In this document: one piece after another, positions 5,209 through 9,009 of the stretch | How the letters are laid out: every line of letters starts with the position of its first letter | Numbering within the stretch: position 1 is the first letter of the stretch | Assembly (NCBI RefSeq): GCF_938040115.1 | Contig: NZ_CALHXD010000255.1 | Location: 1 to 9,009, forward strand | Length of the DNA stretch: 9,009 nt | From: an uncultured Campylobacter sp. | Lineage (GTDB): Bacteria > Campylobacterota > Campylobacteria > Campylobacterales > Campylobacteraceae | Reading direction: 5' to 3' | Made by a program: the position numbers and the translations under genes | Notes under the pieces: generated by a model | Told to the model about the DNA's origin: nothing | The model's database searches: none | Seen by the model: the letters and a program-made list of their open reading frames with translations, nothing else

Positions 5209-5748
5209 TTACGAAATTTTCTTTTGTTTCGGACGAAATACCTTCATCACGCTCTCATCGGTCTCGATGAACGCGCCGCCGATCAGGTCGATACAGTAAG
5301 GAATCGCCGGAAATACCGGCTCTAGGCACTCCCTGATTGCCTTTGGTTGGCCGGGTAAATTTACGATGAGCGCGTGCCCTCTGATGCCTGCGGTTTGGCG
5401 AGATAAGATCGCTGTGGGGACGTATTTTAGGCTAGCCGTTCTCATTAGCTCGCCAAAGCCGGGCATCATCTTTTCGCATACGGCCTCGGTAGCTTCCGGC
5501 GTCACGTCGCGAGGAGCGGGTCCCGTACCGCCCGTAGTTAGCACTAAATCGCAGCCCAGAACATCTATCATGTGTTTTAGGCGCTCTTTTATAAGTTCGA
5601 TCTCATCAGGGATCACCTCGTAAAAATACTCGCGCTCGCTCGTTATCCAGCCATCTAAGACCTCTTTTATAGCCGCACCCGACAAATCGTCGTATTTACC
5701 CTCGCTAGCGCGGTCGCTTAGCGTCAAAATACCTATTTTTGCCTTCAT
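5209..5748 (-). CDS. mog: Mog, molybdopterin adenylyltransferase
   Basis: This cytosolic enzyme activates molybdopterin by adenylylation (MPT plus ATP to MPT-AMP) before molybdate insertion by MoeA, as needed for Campylobacter molybdo- and tungstoenzymes such as formate dehydrogenase and nitrate reductase. The 179 residues span the MoCF_biosynth domain. Motifs: ILTLSDRASEGKYDDLSG (7-24), Asp48 in VIPDE, TTGGTGPAPRDVTPEAT (71-87) with Asp81, SRQTAGIRG and NLPGQPKAIRE. Asp48 and Asp81 match the E. coli MogA residues I recall as catalytic (Asp49, Asp82). A clean TAAGGAG ribosome-binding site lies five to six bases before the ATG. It starts 15 nt after the FtsH-like stop and ends 5 nt before the next gene, inside the operon; no other molybdopterin gene is in view. 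Confidence 0.93.
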   Translation of the reverse strand: MKAKIGILTLSDRASEGKYDDLSGAAIKEVLDGWITSEREYFYEVIPDEIELIKERLKHMIDVLGCDLVLTTGGTGPAPRDVTPEATEAVCEKMMPGFGELMRTASLKYVPTAILSRQTAGIRGHALIVNLPGQPKAIRECLEPVFPAIPYCIDLIGGAFIETDESVMKVFRPKQKKIS

Positions 5749-5763
5749 ATTTTCTCCTTAAAT

Positions 5764-7431
5764 TTAGTTGTAAAACTCTTTGATTATCCTGCCCAGCGCG
5801 TCTTTGTCGATACTCTCAAAAATCTCGATATGCTCGCTGATGCGCTCTAGCTGCGTTTTCATGCCCGCCAAAAACGTTCCGACCTCGGCGTATGCCTCTT
5901 GCAGTAGCTCCTCGGCCTCAGCCGCACTTGGCGTAAATGTATGCCCCATGCCGTACTCAAAAACCATGTTTTGCGCGATCTCACGGGCCTTTTGGATGTC
6001 GGCGTTAGAGTTTGAAAAGGTATCGTCTTTGACCATCTTTAGCGCGCTCATGCCCGCCAAACAGACCTTGATACGCGCAAACATCTGCGAGCGCGACTCT
6101 ATCTCTCGCTCGGGGCGCATAAACTGCTCCTCGACGAGCGAAATTTTTTCAAATTCTATCCCAAACCAATACGCAGCCAAAGCCTTTGCGCCCTGATATA
6201 GCGCCTGAATGCGCTTTTCCTCGTCGTTGTAGCTTAAAATCCTTCTTTTACCGAGCAAGACTTTGTTTAAAACGCTTTCAAAATCGCTAAATTCGATTAT
6301 CTCGCCGCCGCGTCTTAGCGCGTTTATCGCAGCTTCATTTACCAGCGTAGAAAGCGCCGCCCCGCTAAAACCGACGCTGATACGCGCTACGTCCTGCGCC
6401 TCTACGCTAGTGTTTTTGTCTTTTAGATAGGATTTTAAAATCTCGACCCTATCGGTAAAATCGGGCATAGAAAGGAAAATGCGTCTATCAAATCGCCCCG
6501 AGCGTAGCAACGCCTCGTCTATCATCTCGATGCGGTTGGTCGCGGCGATCACGATGACGCCGGAGTTATCCTCAAAGCCGTCCATTTCAGTCAGCAGCTG
6601 ATTTAGCGTAGCCTCGCGCTCGTCGTTTCGGTTACCGCCGCGCACCTTGCCCACAGCGTCGATCTCGTCGATAAAGATGATAGATGGTGCATAGGCTTTA
6701 GCCTTTAAAAACAGCTCATGCACGCGTTTTGCGCCCATACCGACGTAAATTTGTACAAAACTAGCGCCGCTTTGGTAAAAAAACGGCACTCCCGCCTCGC
6801 CCGCGACAGCCTTTGCTACCAGCGTCTTGCCCACGCCCGGAGGCCCGACCATCAGCACGCCTTTTGGCATTTTGATGCCAAATTTTTTATATTTCGTCGG
6901 ATTTTTTAGAAAATCCACGATCTCGCTTAGCTCAAATTTGACGTCTTTTATGCCTGCCACGTCGTCAAATTTGACGTTTGAGATGGCCGGAGCCACCGAG
7001 CTAGCGGCGATATTGTCGTACTCATAGACATTTGCTTTTTGATTTTCGTTTTGAGCGGCGAGTTTTTGTTTTTTAAACCTCGCATAAATTGCAAGCCCCG
7101 CAAAGCAGATAACAAGTAGCGCCAGCACGGCTAAAATTTCATCCAGTACGGGCGTCTCTTTTTTTAGATCGACGGGTACCTTTTGCACTAGAGCGCGCAT
7201 ATCCACGCCGTCTTTTACGATGATATATTTGTTACCGCCCTTGGTCGTGAGCTCCAGCTCGCCGCCGTTTACGGTTGCACTTGCAATCATGTCGCCCTCT
7301 AGCAGCTTTTCGTAGCTTTCGTACATTATGTTTTTAGGCTGGCTTCTACCTACCGCAACGGCTAGCAAAACCGCCAAAATAGCCGTCAAAATCACGATAA
7401 TCTTTTGTTTATTTAGCTTAAATTTGTGCAT
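5764..7431 (-). CDS. FtsH-like AAA+ membrane protein with a lost zinc-protease site
   Basis: This is a 555-residue paralogue of the membrane-anchored AAA+ protease FtsH. Layout: transmembrane helix 1 (about 11-27), a 69-residue periplasmic part, helix 2 (about 97-117), then the AAA+ module with FDDVAG (155-160), Walker A GPPGVGKT (196-203), pore loop YVGMG (229-233), Walker B IIFIDEID (251-258), sensor ATN (297-299) and SRH arginines Arg310, Arg313 and Arg316. ATP-driven unfolding should work. The peptidase domain is present but YHEAGHA of true FtsH reads YQGAKAL (412-418): both His and the Glu of HExxH are gone, while the later Asp (478, NADIQKA) remains. It therefore should not cleave. It overlaps mtaB by 14 nt, with a GAGG ribosome-binding site. 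H. pylori HP0286 lies in a similar setting, as I recall. Likely an unfoldase, a chaperone or an FtsH partner subunit. Confidence 0.92.
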   Translation of the reverse strand: MHKFKLNKQKIIVILTAILAVLLAVAVGRSQPKNIMYESYEKLLEGDMIASATVNGGELELTTKGGNKYIIVKDGVDMRALVQKVPVDLKKETPVLDEILAVLALLVICFAGLAIYARFKKQKLAAQNENQKANVYEYDNIAASSVAPAISNVKFDDVAGIKDVKFELSEIVDFLKNPTKYKKFGIKMPKGVLMVGPPGVGKTLVAKAVAGEAGVPFFYQSGASFVQIYVGMGAKRVHELFLKAKAYAPSIIFIDEIDAVGKVRGGNRNDEREATLNQLLTEMDGFEDNSGVIVIAATNRIEMIDEALLRSGRFDRRIFLSMPDFTDRVEILKSYLKDKNTSVEAQDVARISVGFSGAALSTLVNEAAINALRRGGEIIEFSDFESVLNKVLLGKRRILSYNDEEKRIQALYQGAKALAAYWFGIEFEKISLVEEQFMRPEREIESRSQMFARIKVCLAGMSALKMVKDDTFSNSNADIQKAREIAQNMVFEYGMGHTFTPSAAEAEELLQEAYAEVGTFLAGMKTQLERISEHIEIFESIDKDALGRIIKEFYN

Positions 7432-8707
7432 AGTCGCCCTCGCTTTTTACTTCAAATTTATCTATGACCGCCCACTCTTTTAAAATTTGCTTATCCGTTT
7501 TGATTTTTACTTTATTATAAAACTGATCGAAGCCCTCGTAAAATTCGCCGTTTAGTTGCTCGACGAGCACGTTTAGGCTTCCGCCCTTTTTAGCGTACTC
7601 TTGCCTAAATTTAAAATTATTCTCCGATACGATTTGCTTTAAAACCTTAAGCCTAGCCTTCGCCACGTCGCCGCTAACGTCCATTTTCATATCCGCCGAG
7701 TGCGTACCGCTTCGCGGTGAATACGCAAAGCAGTGCAGATGCGTGAGCGGAAATTTTTTAAAATTTGCTAGAGCCTCGCTCCAAATTTCCTCGCTCTCGC
7801 CCGGATGCCCCACGATATAGTCGGTTCCTAGCGCAAAACCCATCTGGCTAAGCTCCAAAAACAGCTCCAAATCCCTAAAGGCTTGATTTCGCCGCCGCAT
7901 GATGCGTAGCATCGCCTCGCTCGTGTGCTGAAGCGCGATGTGCAGGTGCCGCTCTAGCCAGCTCTCGCGCAAGATCTCGCGAAAACTCTCATCTATCTGG
8001 CTTGGCTCTATGCTACCAAGCCTTATGCGCTTTATGCCGCCTATTTTACCGAGCCTACTTAGCAAGCGGCCTAGGCTTGAGCCAGTATCTTTGCCGTAGC
8101 TGCCGATGTTTGTGCCTGTTAGCACTAGCTCGTTGTAACCGTTGTAGGCTAAAATTTTAGCCTCGCGTAAAATCGCTTCCTCACCCATACTGCGCGCCTT
8201 GCCGCGAACGGCGGGGATGATGCAGTAGCTGCACGCAAAGTCGCAGCCCTCTTGGATTTTGATAAAGGCTTTGGTGTGATTTTCGTAGTTCGTTACGATA
8301 TTTTTGTCGATACTTTTTAAATTTCCCAGCTCGAAAAACGGATCTTGCGACTTTAGCAGCGCGTTTATATCCTCTTTTTTACTCGCGCCTATCACGCCAA
8401 AAACCGAGTTTTTGTTAAACAGCTCTTTGCCCTTGCTCACCGCGCCGCAGCCTGTTAGTATGACTCTAGCGCCGCGTTTTTTTATGCCGTTTATGTAGCT
8501 ACGCGCACCGCTATCGGCGGAGTTTGTGACCGTGCAGGAGTTTACCACTACGATGTCGGCTTCGTTTTCGTCGCTAACGATATCGTAGTCTTTGACGTAG
8601 CTTTTCATCAGCTCGGTGTCGTAGATGTTCGTGCGGCAGCCGAATGTTTTAAAAAACACCTTCTCTCGGCGCGGCTCTTGCGGGGTCAAATTTGAGTTAG
8701 GCTTCAT
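7418..8707 (-). CDS. mtaB: MtaB, tRNA t6A37 methylthiotransferase (radical SAM)
   Basis: This cytosolic radical-SAM enzyme adds the methylthio group to t6A37 of ANN-decoding tRNAs, giving ms2t6A. The 429 residues show the N-terminal methylthiotransferase domain with three cluster-binding cysteines, Cys24 (FGCRTN), Cys58 (NSCTVT) and Cys87 (TGCGAV), then the radical-SAM motif GCDFACSYC with Cys155, Cys159 and Cys162, then GTNIGSYG, IRLGSIEPSQ and IVGHPGES, and a C-terminal TRAM-like end (about 370-429). The FGCRTN form points to the MtaB/YqeV class rather than MiaB or RimO. The start ATG overlaps the mscS-like gene by 11 nt and has GAGGAGAA upstream; its end overlaps the FtsH-like start by 14 nt, so coupling is likely. 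MiaB itself is the main alternative, judged less likely. Confidence 0.9.
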   Translation of the reverse strand: MKPNSNLTPQEPRREKVFFKTFGCRTNIYDTELMKSYVKDYDIVSDENEADIVVVNSCTVTNSADSGARSYINGIKKRGARVILTGCGAVSKGKELFNKNSVFGVIGASKKEDINALLKSQDPFFELGNLKSIDKNIVTNYENHTKAFIKIQEGCDFACSYCIIPAVRGKARSMGEEAILREAKILAYNGYNELVLTGTNIGSYGKDTGSSLGRLLSRLGKIGGIKRIRLGSIEPSQIDESFREILRESWLERHLHIALQHTSEAMLRIMRRRNQAFRDLELFLELSQMGFALGTDYIVGHPGESEEIWSEALANFKKFPLTHLHCFAYSPRSGTHSADMKMDVSGDVAKARLKVLKQIVSENNFKFRQEYAKKGGSLNVLVEQLNGEFYEGFDQFYNKVKIKTDKQILKEWAVIDKFEVKSEGDYAQI

Positions 8708-9009
8708 GCTTCTCCTCGCCGCCTTCGCCGATCGGCTTTGACTCGCCGGCTTTTACGCGTCTATCCATGTACAAAGTCTGCGTCGGATAGGCGATCACGA
8801 TGTCGTCGTGGCTAGCGATGGCTTCCATTATCTCCGCACTTATCGTGCTTCGCAAAGATAGCGTGGCAAAGGTGTTTGCCATGTACCAGACCGAAATTTT
8901 CACGCCGTAAGGCTCGATAAAGGTAAACACGCGCGGCTCGACGTTTGGATTTTTGATGCTGTATTGATTTCGCAGCTTGCTCATTTGTTTTTTGGCGATT
9001 TCCGTGTAG
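8697..9009 (-). CDS. MscS-family mechanosensitive channel, C-terminal end (5' part outside window)
   Basis: The frame is open to the window edge, so this is the last 104 residues of a longer membrane protein; the ATG at 8984 is internal. The text FTFIEPYGVKISVWYM and later SAEIMEAIASHDDIVIAYPTQ matches the cytosolic alpha-beta C-terminal domain of MscS-type channels, which open when membrane tension rises and protect against hypo-osmotic shock. The tail is charged and rich in Gly, Glu and Lys. The stop codon overlaps the mtaB start by 11 nt. I recall an mscS-like gene beside the mtaB-like gene in C. jejuni (Cj1007c/Cj1006c), with aroB upstream, which supports the call. Confidence 0.82.
   Translation of the reverse strand, partial: YTEIAKKQMSKLRNQYSIKNPNVEPRVFTFIEPYGVKISVWYMANTFATLSLRSTISAEIMEAIASHDDIVIAYPTQTLYMDRRVKAGESKPIGEGGEEKHEA

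Noticed and set aside
5780..6196. 138-residue plus-strand frame opposite the FtsH-like gene, and similar short plus-strand frames at 5366, 6718, 6827 and 8304
   Set aside because: All are antisense shadows of well-supported minus-strand genes, with no domain character or ribosome-binding sites.

Overview
The window looks like chromosome from a higher-GC Campylobacter, in the direction of C. showae, C. rectus or C. curvus. Reasons: T-rich promoters with TAAAAT-type -10 boxes and no clear -35, the constantly recurring word (T)CAAATTTGA, Epsilonproteobacterial protein families, and a gene order I recall from C. jejuni and H. pylori (mscS-like, mtaB, then an ftsH-like gene). The genus call is inference; I ran no search.

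Plus strand, 1-3295: a methionine-uptake locus. The 3' end of metI (ABC permease) is followed by three tandem, divergent metQ substrate-binding-protein genes. All three have cleavable signal peptides but no lipobox cysteine. Between metI and metQ1 is a 257-nt leader with a probable promoter, a 19-codon ORF with a good ribosome-binding site and Met codons at positions 1, 5 and 8, and five RNA segments able to pair 1:2, 2:3, 3:4 and 4:5. Segment 5 is the metQ1 Shine-Dalgarno. This has the architecture of a translation-attenuation switch that would open metQ1 when the ribosome stalls early in the leader, as expected in methionine shortage. It is the most interesting feature here and I do not know it as described. 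The metQ1-metQ2 and metQ2-metQ3 gaps share an identical 45-bp hairpin element ending in a T-tract just before the ribosome-binding site.

3296-4543: a 372-nt gene-poor spacer with AAATTT-centred inverted repeats, a promoter, a DedA-family membrane protein gene, its terminator, and a start-less open stretch that may be a gene remnant.

Minus strand, 9009 to 4544: a tight operon reading leftwards. It holds the C-terminal end of an MscS-type channel, mtaB (tRNA methylthiotransferase), an FtsH-like AAA+ protein whose HExxH zinc-protease motif is replaced by QGAKA, mog (molybdopterin adenylyltransferase) and an unrecognised six-helix membrane protein. Genes overlap by 11 and 14 nt or are 5-15 nt apart, so they are probably co-transcribed, with the promoter outside the window.
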